In this document: one piece after another, positions 54,043 to 61,426 of the stretch
How positions within the stretch are numbered: the first letter of the stretch is position 1
Layout: each line of letters opens with the position of its first letter
Assembly (NCBI GenBank): GCA_964550025.1
Contig: CAZJYI010000050.1
Span: forward strand, 6,410-70,409
Length of the DNA stretch: 64,000 bases
Reading direction: 5' to 3'
DNA from: CAZJYI01 sp964550025
GTDB lineage: Bacteria > Verrucomicrobiota > Kiritimatiellia > UBA8416 > CAYOBW01
Notes under the pieces: model-generated
The model's database searches: none
What the model was told of the DNA's origin: nothing
Seen by the model: only the letters and a program-made list of their open reading frames with translations
Translations under genes and position numbers: made by a program

Positions 54043-55142
54043 GTCACCTTCCTCATCGCCAAGCCGAGCGACATCGCGTATGCCGTGCTTTCCGCCGGAG
54101 ACGGCGGCTCCTGCCCCGGCGCCAGCGTCAGACTGTCGATAGGGTTAACGCATTCCGTGGGAATGTTGATCCGATCCGCGACATACGATGCCATCCCCCG
54201 GACGCTCCCGCCCAGCCCGTAAAGATACACCTTGCCGAAATCGGCGCCGGACACCTCGGACCGCACGTATCCGATGATAGTGTGAAACTCGTAGACCAGG
54301 CGCTCGAGGTGCGGGGCCACGAGCTGGTACACGATACGCCCGATGCGGTCCTCCGCACCGCGCATCACCGCGGCTTCATCCGCCATGCCCTGCTCCACGG
54401 CGTCATACGCGACGCCGTGTTTTTCGATGAGACGGGCCGCCGCCGACTGGTCCTTGGCGATTTCGAGGTTGCCGGCCACCTTCTCCTTGACGGGCCGCAA
54501 TCCCCACTCAACCTGGTGCTGGGCCAGGATGCTCTCCGACGTTACGACGGAGAGCATGGTCTGTGTCTCGTCGACGTTGCAGAAGATCACGGGGCGTTCG
54601 TTCATTTCGTGAAGCCGCCGGTGCAAACGGATCAGGGCCGTTGTGCCGGTGTCGATCGCCTCGGGAACGAGGCCGGCCCACTTGATGGCCCGCACGTACC
54701 GCTGAACGCAGTCCCTTCGAATCGTCACCAGGATGGCCTTGTGCCGCCTGGACCGCGATCCGGGGACTTCCCGCACGGAAGCACAGTCGATAACGGCCTC
54801 CTCAACCGGGAAGGGCAGGGCGTCCTGCGCCTCACGCATGATCGCGTCATCCACGGTCTCGCGCTTACCCACTTCGCATCCGAGGGGAAAGCTGAACACG
54901 TGCTGAAGCGGAAGATGCACAACAACGCGCCTGCCCTTGAAACCATTGGTCCGAAGAAGATTGCGGATGGTCGCGGCAAGCCCGTCAGGCCGGTTCACCA
55001 GGGTGTCGGCGTCCTCTTTCAGTTCCCGGCGCGCCAGCGCGCTAATGACCTCCCCCTTGCGCGTTGTCACAAGCTGGGCCGCACGGACAACGTGGTTCGA
55101 GATGTCAACGGCAATAGGCAAGCCAGATGCGAAGAGTCCCAT
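54033..55142 (-). CDS. pilM: PilM-like actin-fold protein, locus B
   Basis: The 369-residue protein fits PilM well: an N-terminal VAVD-type strand (LPIAVDISNHVVRAAQL), LPLQHVFSFPLG, DAIMREAQDALPFPVEEAVID, a second phosphate loop region (VIFCNVDETQTMLSVV) and a C-terminal nucleotide-binding YLYGLGGSVRGM. It acts on the cytoplasmic face bound to PilN. No clear ribosome site precedes the ATG at 55142, and 194 bases containing a GT-rich inverted repeat separate it from the preceding gene, so a separate promoter is possible. Confidence 0.88.
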   Translation of the reverse strand: MGLFASGLPIAVDISNHVVRAAQLVTTRKGEVISALARRELKEDADTLVNRPDGLAATIRNLLRTNGFKGRRVVVHLPLQHVFSFPLGCEVGKRETVDDAIMREAQDALPFPVEEAVIDCASVREVPGSRSRRHKAILVTIRRDCVQRYVRAIKWAGLVPEAIDTGTTALIRLHRRLHEMNERPVIFCNVDETQTMLSVVTSESILAQHQVEWGLRPVKEKVAGNLEIAKDQSAAARLIEKHGVAYDAVEQGMADEAAVMRGAEDRIGRIVYQLVAPHLERLVYEFHTIIGYVRSEVSGADFGKVYLYGLGGSVRGMASYVADRINIPTECVNPIDSLTLAPGQEPPSPAESTAYAMSLGLAMRKVTWL

Positions 55143-55203
55143 GGGAGAGTATTTCTAACAGAGTGGGGCGAATTGTCAATGCTATCCGGCGACGCGGGCG
55201 CCC

Positions 55204-55285
55204 CCGGTGACCCATGTGTGTGGGTGTCCGAGTGTGTGCGCGGACCACGCTGCTCCTCTCACACACCCACACACTCACACACGGA
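55204..55285. repeat. GT-rich / CA-rich inverted repeat
   Basis: GTGTGTGGGTGTCCGAGTGT on the left faces ACACACCCACACACTCACAC on the right, giving a long imperfect hairpin with a 7-bp internal rhythm. It separates the NHL-pseudopilin and pilM genes. Confidence 0.6.
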
Positions 55286-55336
55286 ACATCCCACGATTCC
55301 TTACGTTCTTGTGCGCAGTCCCGTGGGACTGAGGCA

Positions 55337-56701
55337 CTAATACAACAGCGGCTCCACGTCAAGACGGAGGACGGCAATACGCGAGTTCCTGGTATCGGAA
55401 ATGAAGATCTCGCGAGCCCCGCGCCGAGCGGCCATGGCAACCGAAGCTGGTTCCTTCAGCCGCGATTCGACGGCCCAGAGACCCTCGCTGCTCTGGCCAG
55501 ACACCCCCGTCCCGGCCAGTGTGCGAATAACACCGTCGGTGCCGCCGACCAGCCTGACAACATGGTTGTCACTGTCCGCAATGAACAGGTTCAGGGATGC
55601 ATCGGCGTAGACGCCACGCGGCTTTTTGAGCCGCGCCGCCGTGGCGGGCCCACCGTCACCCGAATAGCCGGACGACGTTCCGATCCCGGCCACGGTCCAG
55701 ATCCGTGAGGACCAGGCGTCGACCCGGCGAACACAGTGGTTCTCGGTGTCCGCGATGTACATGCGCCACTGGTCCGGGCTGATGGCAACGCCGCAGGGCT
55801 TGTTCAAGCGCGCGTTGGATGCCCAGCCACCGTCCCCCGAATAGCCGCTTTCCCCCGTACCGGCGAACGTGCTGACCGTTCCCCAGCGGTTGATCTTTCG
55901 AATGCAATGGTTCTCCGTGTCGGCAACGTACACGTTGCCGCTGTTCGCCACACAGACGCCCTGTGGCTTGTCGAACACGCCCGCCTCGGGCACCCCCGCA
56001 GTGTGCGAGCCCGCGTAGAGCGAAATGACACCGGTCTGCGCGTCCACCTTACGAATCCAGTGGTTCTCCGTATCCGCAATGAACAAGTCGCCGTTCGACG
56101 CCACGGCAACGCCGCACGGTTTGTCGAGCTGCGCGTGAACCGCCGAGCCGCCGTTTCCCTGGTAACCCGCCGTGCCTGTTCCCGCCACGGTGGTCATGGT
56201 GCCGTCGGGAGACACCACACGAATGCGATGCCGCTCCGTGTCCGCGACATACAGGTTGCCTGACGCATCCATGGCAATGTGGTTCGGCCTATGGATTCCA
56301 GGACTGCCGTACAGGGGCCACGTGTCGAGCTGGTAGCGGTACACGGCCCGTGCCATGGCGTTTTTCTCGGCGTCACGGCAATCGATGACCACGGCATCGT
56401 CGTAACCGGCGGGCGCATGGGTGCAGAGCACGGGCGCGGGAAGAATCCGCAACAGGAGGTCCTGCCCGTCGTAATGAAATACCTCTCCGTCGACGGCGGT
56501 ACGGTAACAGGGATCGACGGTAATCCGCCACAAGCCGCGTTCAATCACGGCTTCGCCGGTCGCGAAACGCCCGACCGCAAGAGTCTGGTTGGATGCCATG
56601 CGCACGCGCATCGCAGCACGCCGGTTGACGGCAATGGCCAGCATCGCGACAATCAGCATGAAGAACACAAGCGTAATCAGTGCAAAACCGCGCTTGTTCA
56701 T
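55337..56701 (-). CDS. Pseudopilin-like (PilX-type) protein fused to a six-bladed NHL beta-propeller
   Basis: The 454-residue protein starts MNKRGFALITLVFFMLIVAM, a prepilin/PilX-type N-terminus with helix about 6-26, then about 100 residues of pseudopilin-like sequence. From about 145 to the end there are six NHL repeats, each with a motif like YVADTERHRIR, FIADTENHWIR, YVADTENHCIR, YIADTENHCVR, FIADSDNHVVR and FISDTRNSRIA, which should close a beta-propeller. Pseudopilins of this class form the tip of the fibre, so the propeller would be displayed there and may bind a ligand. The Glu+5 is replaced (ALITL), as in GspK. Start 56701 overlaps the upstream stop as ATGA. Confidence 0.82.
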   Translation of the reverse strand: MNKRGFALITLVFFMLIVAMLAIAVNRRAAMRVRMASNQTLAVGRFATGEAVIERGLWRITVDPCYRTAVDGEVFHYDGQDLLLRILPAPVLCTHAPAGYDDAVVIDCRDAEKNAMARAVYRYQLDTWPLYGSPGIHRPNHIAMDASGNLYVADTERHRIRVVSPDGTMTTVAGTGTAGYQGNGGSAVHAQLDKPCGVAVASNGDLFIADTENHWIRKVDAQTGVISLYAGSHTAGVPEAGVFDKPQGVCVANSGNVYVADTENHCIRKINRWGTVSTFAGTGESGYSGDGGWASNARLNKPCGVAISPDQWRMYIADTENHCVRRVDAWSSRIWTVAGIGTSSGYSGDGGPATAARLKKPRGVYADASLNLFIADSDNHVVRLVGGTDGVIRTLAGTGVSGQSSEGLWAVESRLKEPASVAMAARRGAREIFISDTRNSRIAVLRLDVEPLLY

Positions 56702-57417
56702 CTCCGGTCCACCCTCCGTGACTTGGCGCGCGTCAACAGCGTCACACTGTCGCCGGCTTCGACCACCGTCATGGACATCTCCACCAGGCCGTTCCCCATG
56801 TACGAGCATCTGAACTCGGTCACATGCTCGCAGAGCACCAGGGGCGCGGCCCGGTCGTCAAGGGCCGCCGTCCTGTAGTCCGGCCGCTCCATCATGAGTC
56901 GCCAGTTGGCGGCGTTTGTCTTGTTGAGATAGAAGCGCACCAGGTCGGCCGGATCGGAGCCCGCGCTCTCGTTGACCAGCCCGTCGGCATCGTTGTCGGC
57001 ATCGAGGAAGCCGTCGCCGGTGGCCCCGTACGTGTACGTGGTATTTGTGTAGGTATCCAGTATGCAATCCGTGAGCTCCAGGCGCGCCACGGAGGCCGTT
57101 GAAACCGGGGCCACGATACCGTCGGTCGCGGCGACGAACATGGACATGTGGTCGAGCGCATAGCGCATGCGGGCCAGGTTGTCTTGTCCCCGTGACGCGC
57201 TTTGGTGGGCGGTGAAGACGGTGCCTATGGCGCCGTAGAGTCCCGCCATTATGATGCTGACGAGGAGGATACTGATGACCAGTTCCATCAGGGTGAGCCC
57301 GGAGCGGGAAGAGAGGAGTGGGAGATGAGGGTGTCGCGTGTCGCGTGTCGCAGGCCGGGGGGCGCGTGTCGGGGGGCGCGTGTCGGGGGGGAACACTGGC
57401 TGTTGGGCGTTGATCAT
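56698..57417 (-). CDS. Pseudopilin (GspJ/PilW-like) with long repeat-encoded leader
   Basis: The mature part begins after the prepilin peptidase site SG-LTLMELVISILLV (Glu+5 present) near residue 40, followed by about 200 residues with DADNDADGLVNESAGSD, which resembles a calcium-binding loop. The leader of about 39 residues is unusually long and Pro/Arg/Thr-rich because it is encoded by a 7-bp tandem repeat. No ATG, GTG or TTG lies between 57417 and the cleavage site, so translation must cross the repeat. Minor pseudopilins prime fibre assembly. Confidence 0.75.
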   Translation of the reverse strand: MINAQQPVFPPDTRPPTRAPRPATRDTRHPHLPLLSSRSGLTLMELVISILLVSIIMAGLYGAIGTVFTAHQSASRGQDNLARMRYALDHMSMFVAATDGIVAPVSTASVARLELTDCILDTYTNTTYTYGATGDGFLDADNDADGLVNESAGSDPADLVRFYLNKTNAANWRLMMERPDYRTAALDDRAAPLVLCEHVTEFRCSYMGNGLVEMSMTVVEAGDSVTLLTRAKSRRVDRR

Positions 57418-57550
57418 GGGTTTTGCGCTTCGTTATTCCAGATTTCAGATCTCAAATCTCAAATCCCTCCGACACTCGACACTCCCGACACTCCCGACAC
57501 CCGACCCCCGCGACACACGACACTCGACGCCCAGCACTCGCGACACCCAT
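57324..57550. repeat. Degenerate 7-bp tandem repeats (GTGTCGC and CGACACT families)
   Basis: Two arrays flank 57417: GTGTCGC/GGGGCGC units at 57324-57400 (inside the pseudopilin leader) and ATCTCAA then CGACACT-type units at 57442-57550. Confidence 0.8.
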
Positions 57551-57553
57551 CCC

Positions 57554-57979
57554 TCAATAGTCCGCCTTCAGCGTGCGCACGATTACGTCGTCGAGCGTCA
57601 CCACGACTTCCAGCAGGCCTCCGTCTGCACCGCCGGCGTTCTGGATTACGACAACGGGAACGTAGTTGGAGCCCTCGAGGATGACGGTCTCGCGCGACGC
57701 CTGGTTGGTGGAACCGAAAAGCGCAGTCAGGTCTACGGGGTTTCCCGCGTGCTGAAGCAGCGTATCGTAGTCCTCTGCGCGAACCCGGTTCAGCGTGCCC
57801 CTGGCGCGGTTCGTGAACACGGTCAGTCGCCGCTCCGCCCCCACGGCCTTCCCGGCGGGCGCAAAGGAGAGAATCATGGGGGCCACGGCAATGGCGAGAA
57901 TCAGGCAGACCACGACGACTTCCATCATGGAAAACCCGCCGCGACGGCGGTTGCCTCGTTCTCTTCCTGTCAATCCCAT
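57554..57979 (-). CDS. Pseudopilin (GspI/PilV-like)
   Basis: The 141-residue prepilin has a basic leader (GNRRRGG), cleavage site GG-FSMMEVVVVCLILAIAV (Glu+5 present) near residue 15, a membrane helix and a short C-terminal beta domain (VVVTLDDVIVRTLKADY). Size and order between the GspH- and GspJ-like genes fit GspI/PilV. No strong ribosome site is seen; it starts 7 bases after the upstream stop, consistent with coupling. Confidence 0.8.
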   Translation of the reverse strand: MGLTGRERGNRRRGGFSMMEVVVVCLILAIAVAPMILSFAPAGKAVGAERRLTVFTNRARGTLNRVRAEDYDTLLQHAGNPVDLTALFGSTNQASRETVILEGSNYVPVVVIQNAGGADGGLLEVVVTLDDVIVRTLKADY

Positions 57980-57986
57980 GGGCGAG

Positions 57987-58517
57987 TCACCGTACCGTTA
58001 CGCGTCCCGTGATTCCGTCTATGCTTACCGTGCGGCTGTCTCCGCCGTACGTCACCGTGATGCTTGTCGCTTCGGTCGAGCAATGGCCTTCGGGATAGAA
58101 GCGGATGCTGGAGGCACCTTTGATCGCGCTGATCCGCACGCCTTCGAAACGTTCAGTCGCGTTGAAGTCGATGAGATAGCGCGATCTGTCGACGGGGTGA
58201 GCGACAATACCAAACGCCCACACGGGCGGGTCGGCATCGGGGTGATCGCTCATGTCGCCTTCATAGCGGCTATCGATAGCAGCAAACGCGCTGTATCTCT
58301 GCGAGACAGTCACGAGGAACGGTCTGCGGTAGCGGATGGCCAGGCTCCCGGCGTATTCAAGGGACGAGACCAGCTCGGCGGCGGCCGAATCCAGTTTCGC
58401 CCCCGATGCCAGATCCTGGAACGCAGGCATGGCCATGAGGCTGAAGAGGCCGATGAGCAGGACGGTGATGAGCAGATCGGTGAGCGTGAAACCGTTTCTA
58501 CAAGGCGCGACATGCAT
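57987..58517 (-). CDS. Pseudopilin (GspH/FimT-like)
   Basis: From ATG 58517 the protein has 176 residues: a leader MHVAPCRNG, cleavage before FTLTDLLITVLLIGLF (Asp at +5 instead of Glu, a conservative change), helix, then a GspH-type domain (ASGAKLDSAAAELVSSLEYAGSLAI, typical of GspH/FimT). It overlaps the truncated platform gene upstream by 20 bases. A longer start at 58574 would sit deep within that gene and is not preferred. Confidence 0.8.
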   Translation of the reverse strand: MHVAPCRNGFTLTDLLITVLLIGLFSLMAMPAFQDLASGAKLDSAAAELVSSLEYAGSLAIRYRRPFLVTVSQRYSAFAAIDSRYEGDMSDHPDADPPVWAFGIVAHPVDRSRYLIDFNATERFEGVRISAIKGASSIRFYPEGHCSTEATSITVTYGGDSRTVSIDGITGRVTVR

Positions 58518-58818
58518 GGCGTGCCAGCGCGTCCGACAACTGGCGTCCGCCTTCGAGGTCCTGGTCGACGGCAACCAGCACGGACCGAAAGGCCGTGTTC
58601 TTCGTCTGGATGACCAGCGACTTGATCGCCGTGGCCAACGGCGTGCCCACCTCCAGCATCAGCGAAAGCTGCGAAGCGAAGGTCGTGATGAATTTGCCGG
58701 GAACATGCCGGCGCAGCGACATCACCGACCGCGTGCCGCCCGCACCCCCCCACGCCGCCGCGCTGCCGTCGCGCGCACGCGGCATCGTTTTCGCATAAGT
58801 GTCAAGCTGCAGTGGCAC
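58498..58818 (-). pseudogene. Truncated GspF/PilC platform gene, locus B
   Basis: The 106-residue product contains the start of a T2SSF domain (FITTFASQLSLMLEVGTPLATAIKSL, SVLVAVDQDLEGGRQLSDALARH) and then stops where the family has the rest of domain 1, the membrane helices and domain 2. About 300 residues are missing. A GTG start with GGGAG six bases upstream is intact. The lost part is not elsewhere in the window, so a deletion joined the 5' end to the GspH-like gene. A short independent protein is possible but would have no membrane anchor. Confidence 0.75.
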
Positions 58819-58871
58819 GCTTTCTCCCTGGTCTCCCCGACGCCGGGCCTCGCTCGCCCCCCTTGGGGGGA

Positions 58872-58935
58872 AGTGATCAGTTATCAGTGATCAGTTATCA
58901 GTTATCAGTTGCTGGTCACTGATAGCCGGTCACGG
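58872..58935. repeat. Degenerate 7-bp tandem repeat (GTTATCA/GTGATCA family)
   Basis: Units GTGATCA, GTTATCA, GTGATCA, GTTATCA, GTTATCA, then GTTGCTG and GTCACTG, lie between the ATPase gene and the truncated platform gene. Confidence 0.85.
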
Positions 58936-58948
58936 CCTCACACCCGGC

Positions 58949-60655
58949 CTACAACTCCGACGTGACCCTCTTCACTTCCTCGAGGGTCGTCTCTCCCGCC
59001 ACCACTTTCTTGTAGCCGGCCTGCAGCATCGTCAGGTGTGCCTGCGCCTTGCCGGCGAGATAGGCGCGCAACTCGTCGAGGCTCGGGTTCTTCAGAATCA
59101 GCGCGCGCAAATCGTCGTCAATCCCCAACAGCTCGTAGACGCCGTCGCGCCCCTTGAATCCGGAATCGTAGCAGTCCGGGCATCCGCGGCCGCGCGCCAG
59201 CTTCAGCTTCTCGTCCTCGGACACGCCGAGCTCGCGGAGGATCTCCGCGGGCGGGAGGTAGTTCGTACAACAACGCGGACAGATCCTGCGGATCAGGCGC
59301 TGGGCGAGACTTCCCAGCAGGGCCGAAGAAATGAGGTATGGCTCCACGCCCATCTCGAGCATACGGGTAATAGCGCTGGGGCTGTCGTTGGTGTGCAGCG
59401 TGGACAGGACCAGGTGGCCGGTCAGCGAAGCCTGCACGGCAATCTCGGCCGTCTCCCGGTCGCGGATCTCCCCCACCATGACGATGTCCGGATCCTGCCG
59501 CAAGGCGTGTTTAAGGAAACGGGCAAACGTCAAGCCGATGGCATCGCGGACCTGGTTCTGGTTGATGTCTTCGAACTGGTACTCGACGGGGTCCTCGATC
59601 GTAATGATGTTGCGCTCGGGCGTGTTCACCATGGAGATGGCGGAGTAGAGCGTAGTGGTCTTGCCGCTGCCCGTCGGGCCGCAGACGAGCACCAGCCCGT
59701 GCGGGCGGCGCAGCATCTCCTTGAAGCGGGTCAGGACGCCCTCGTCGAAACCCAACTTGTTCAGGTCCAGCACGGCGCTCTGCTTGTCGAGAATGCGCAG
59801 GACGACCTTCTCGCCCATGACACCGGGCATCGAAGAGAAGCGCAGGTCCACCGTTCTGCCGTCGAGCCGCACCTGGAAACGCCCGTCCTGCGGCAAGCGC
59901 CGCTCGGCAATATCGAGGTTTGCCATGACCTTCATGCGGGAGACGACCGCCGGGTGCATCTCCGCCTTGGGAGCCATCAACTCGTAGAGCACGCCGTCGA
60001 TCCGGGCGCGCACCCGGAAGCGGCTTGGCTGCGGCTCAACGTGGATGTCACTGGCGCCGTCGCGGATGGCCTTGATCAGGATGAGGTTCGTCAGGTTGAT
60101 CACCGGGCTGCCGTCCGCCATCTCGGCCAGCTCGCTGATCTCGCGCTCGGCCTGCGATTCGACCACGTCGATGCTGGTCTCCTCGATGCTCGCCATGACC
60201 TCGTCGATGCTGACGTTGTCCCGGTAACATTCGTTGATGGCCTCGGTGATGTCATCGCCGCGGCAGAGCACGGGCAGGACTTCCAGCTCCGTGATGCGCT
60301 CCACTTCGCGGAACACGAATATCGCATTGGGATCCGTCGTCGCCAGCGTCAACTGGTTGTTGACGCGAAACATCGGGATGACCTGGAAATGCTCTGCTTT
60401 TTCCTTGGGCAACAGGTGGACGACGCGGGGATCCACCAGCCCTTTCCGCAGCCACACGTGGGGAATGCCGAGCTGCTCGCCAAGCAGACGGGTGAGTTCC
60501 TCGCGGGTGATGATCTCCTTCTGCAGCAGCACCTGCCCGAGCGGAATGCCCTTTTCCTTGTGCTCGCGCAGGTGCTCCGTGAGCTCTTCCGGCGTGATCT
60601 TGCCGCGGCGGACGAGTATTTCTCCCAGCCGCTTGCGCCGCTGCGTGATCTTCAT
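58949..60655 (-). CDS. pilB: GspE/PilB-family assembly ATPase, locus B
   Basis: The 568-residue motor ATPase has an MshEN N-terminal domain (about 1-145), Walker A GPTGSGKT at 326-333, Walker B IVMVGEIRD at 391-399, the His box STLHTND and the zinc cysteines C459/C462 and C492/C495. It is complete, in contrast to the platform gene that follows. The ATG overlaps the STAS gene's stop (ATGA) with AAGGTG upstream, so it is translated together with the kinase-regulator-STAS module. It is clearly paralogous to the ATPase at 4169. Confidence 0.92.
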   Translation of the reverse strand: MKITQRRKRLGEILVRRGKITPEELTEHLREHKEKGIPLGQVLLQKEIITREELTRLLGEQLGIPHVWLRKGLVDPRVVHLLPKEKAEHFQVIPMFRVNNQLTLATTDPNAIFVFREVERITELEVLPVLCRGDDITEAINECYRDNVSIDEVMASIEETSIDVVESQAEREISELAEMADGSPVINLTNLILIKAIRDGASDIHVEPQPSRFRVRARIDGVLYELMAPKAEMHPAVVSRMKVMANLDIAERRLPQDGRFQVRLDGRTVDLRFSSMPGVMGEKVVLRILDKQSAVLDLNKLGFDEGVLTRFKEMLRRPHGLVLVCGPTGSGKTTTLYSAISMVNTPERNIITIEDPVEYQFEDINQNQVRDAIGLTFARFLKHALRQDPDIVMVGEIRDRETAEIAVQASLTGHLVLSTLHTNDSPSAITRMLEMGVEPYLISSALLGSLAQRLIRRICPRCCTNYLPPAEILRELGVSEDEKLKLARGRGCPDCYDSGFKGRDGVYELLGIDDDLRALILKNPSLDELRAYLAGKAQAHLTMLQAGYKKVVAGETTLEEVKRVTSEL

Positions 60656-61023
60656 GGGCCCACCTTGCTCTGCACGGCATCGTGCAGGTCGTTGTATACG
60701 TGGAGCACATTCAGCAAGCGCGTGACGACGAGGATGTCTTTGCAGACCTCGTTCAACCCGATGAGCTTGAGGGCCTGTCCCCCGCGTTCGAGATCGTTGT
60801 GGATCTCCAACAGGGCCTCGAGGCCCTCGCTGTCAATCAGGGAAACCCTCTCGAGGTTCAGGACGACGTCGCCCTGGCGTCCCTTGTCCACGCGGGTAAC
60901 CGCATTCCGCAACGTTCCGCAGTTCTCGTGCGTCAACGCCCCGGCCGGGACCAGAATGGTCCGACCTCCGACCTCGGAGACCTCGATCTCCAGGTAGCCT
61001 TCGTTCCCCGTCACGTCAGGCAT
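60652..61023 (-). CDS. STAS-domain protein (anti-sigma factor antagonist-like)
   Basis: The 123-residue protein is a single STAS domain (ILVPAGALTHENCGTLRNAV, VVLNLERVSLIDSEGLEALLEI), with the serine in the IDSEG motif that is phosphorylated in SpoIIAA-type proteins. Such proteins bind partners in a phosphorylation-dependent way. ATG 61023 follows GAGGAGCGAG. It overlaps the response regulator upstream and the ATPase gene downstream, suggesting that it controls the pilus motor or its signalling. No switch-protein kinase is nearby. Confidence 0.85.
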   Translation of the reverse strand: MPDVTGNEGYLEIEVSEVGGRTILVPAGALTHENCGTLRNAVTRVDKGRQGDVVLNLERVSLIDSEGLEALLEIHNDLERGGQALKLIGLNEVCKDILVVTRLLNVLHVYNDLHDAVQSKVGP

Positions 61024-61426
61024 CCGCTCGCTCCTCGGGACCGCCCGCGGTCGAAGCCGGCTCATAGGTATCCACCTGCGCAACCAGGTTCTTCACGCTG
61101 AATGGCTTCTCGACGAAAACGGTGTCGCGGTAGCCGTCCACCCACGACCTGGCGCTCGAGGTCGTACTGCCCGAACAAACGATGGTCAGGAAAGGCCGTT
61201 GCCGCCTTGCGCGATCGGTGCGCTCACAGAACTCACGGCCGTTCACCTTGTCGACGTGGAGATCCGTGATGACAACGTCCGGCGCGTGCTCGAAGAACAG
61301 AGCCAGTCCCGTCTCGCCGTCCAGCGCCCGATGGACTTTGTGCCCGGACTGCTGCAGCATGAACTCGACGGCGCGAACAATGGCGGCCTCGTCGTCGATA
61401 ATCAGGACCGTCCTACTTTTCCCCAA
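61016..61426 (-). CDS. Single-domain response regulator
   Basis: The 136-residue protein is a CheY-like receiver with acidic pair D11-D12, phosphoacceptor D55 (VVITDLHVDKVNG) and the conserved lysine in VEKPFS. There is no output domain. The TTG at 61426, with AGGAG eight bases before it, overlaps the kinase gene by 14 bases; reading further upstream is out of frame with any family sequence. It is probably phosphorylated by the kinase encoded directly upstream and may act through the STAS protein. Confidence 0.85.
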   Translation of the reverse strand: MGKSRTVLIIDDEAAIVRAVEFMLQQSGHKVHRALDGETGLALFFEHAPDVVITDLHVDKVNGREFCERTDRARRQRPFLTIVCSGSTTSSARSWVDGYRDTVFVEKPFSVKNLVAQVDTYEPASTAGGPEERADA

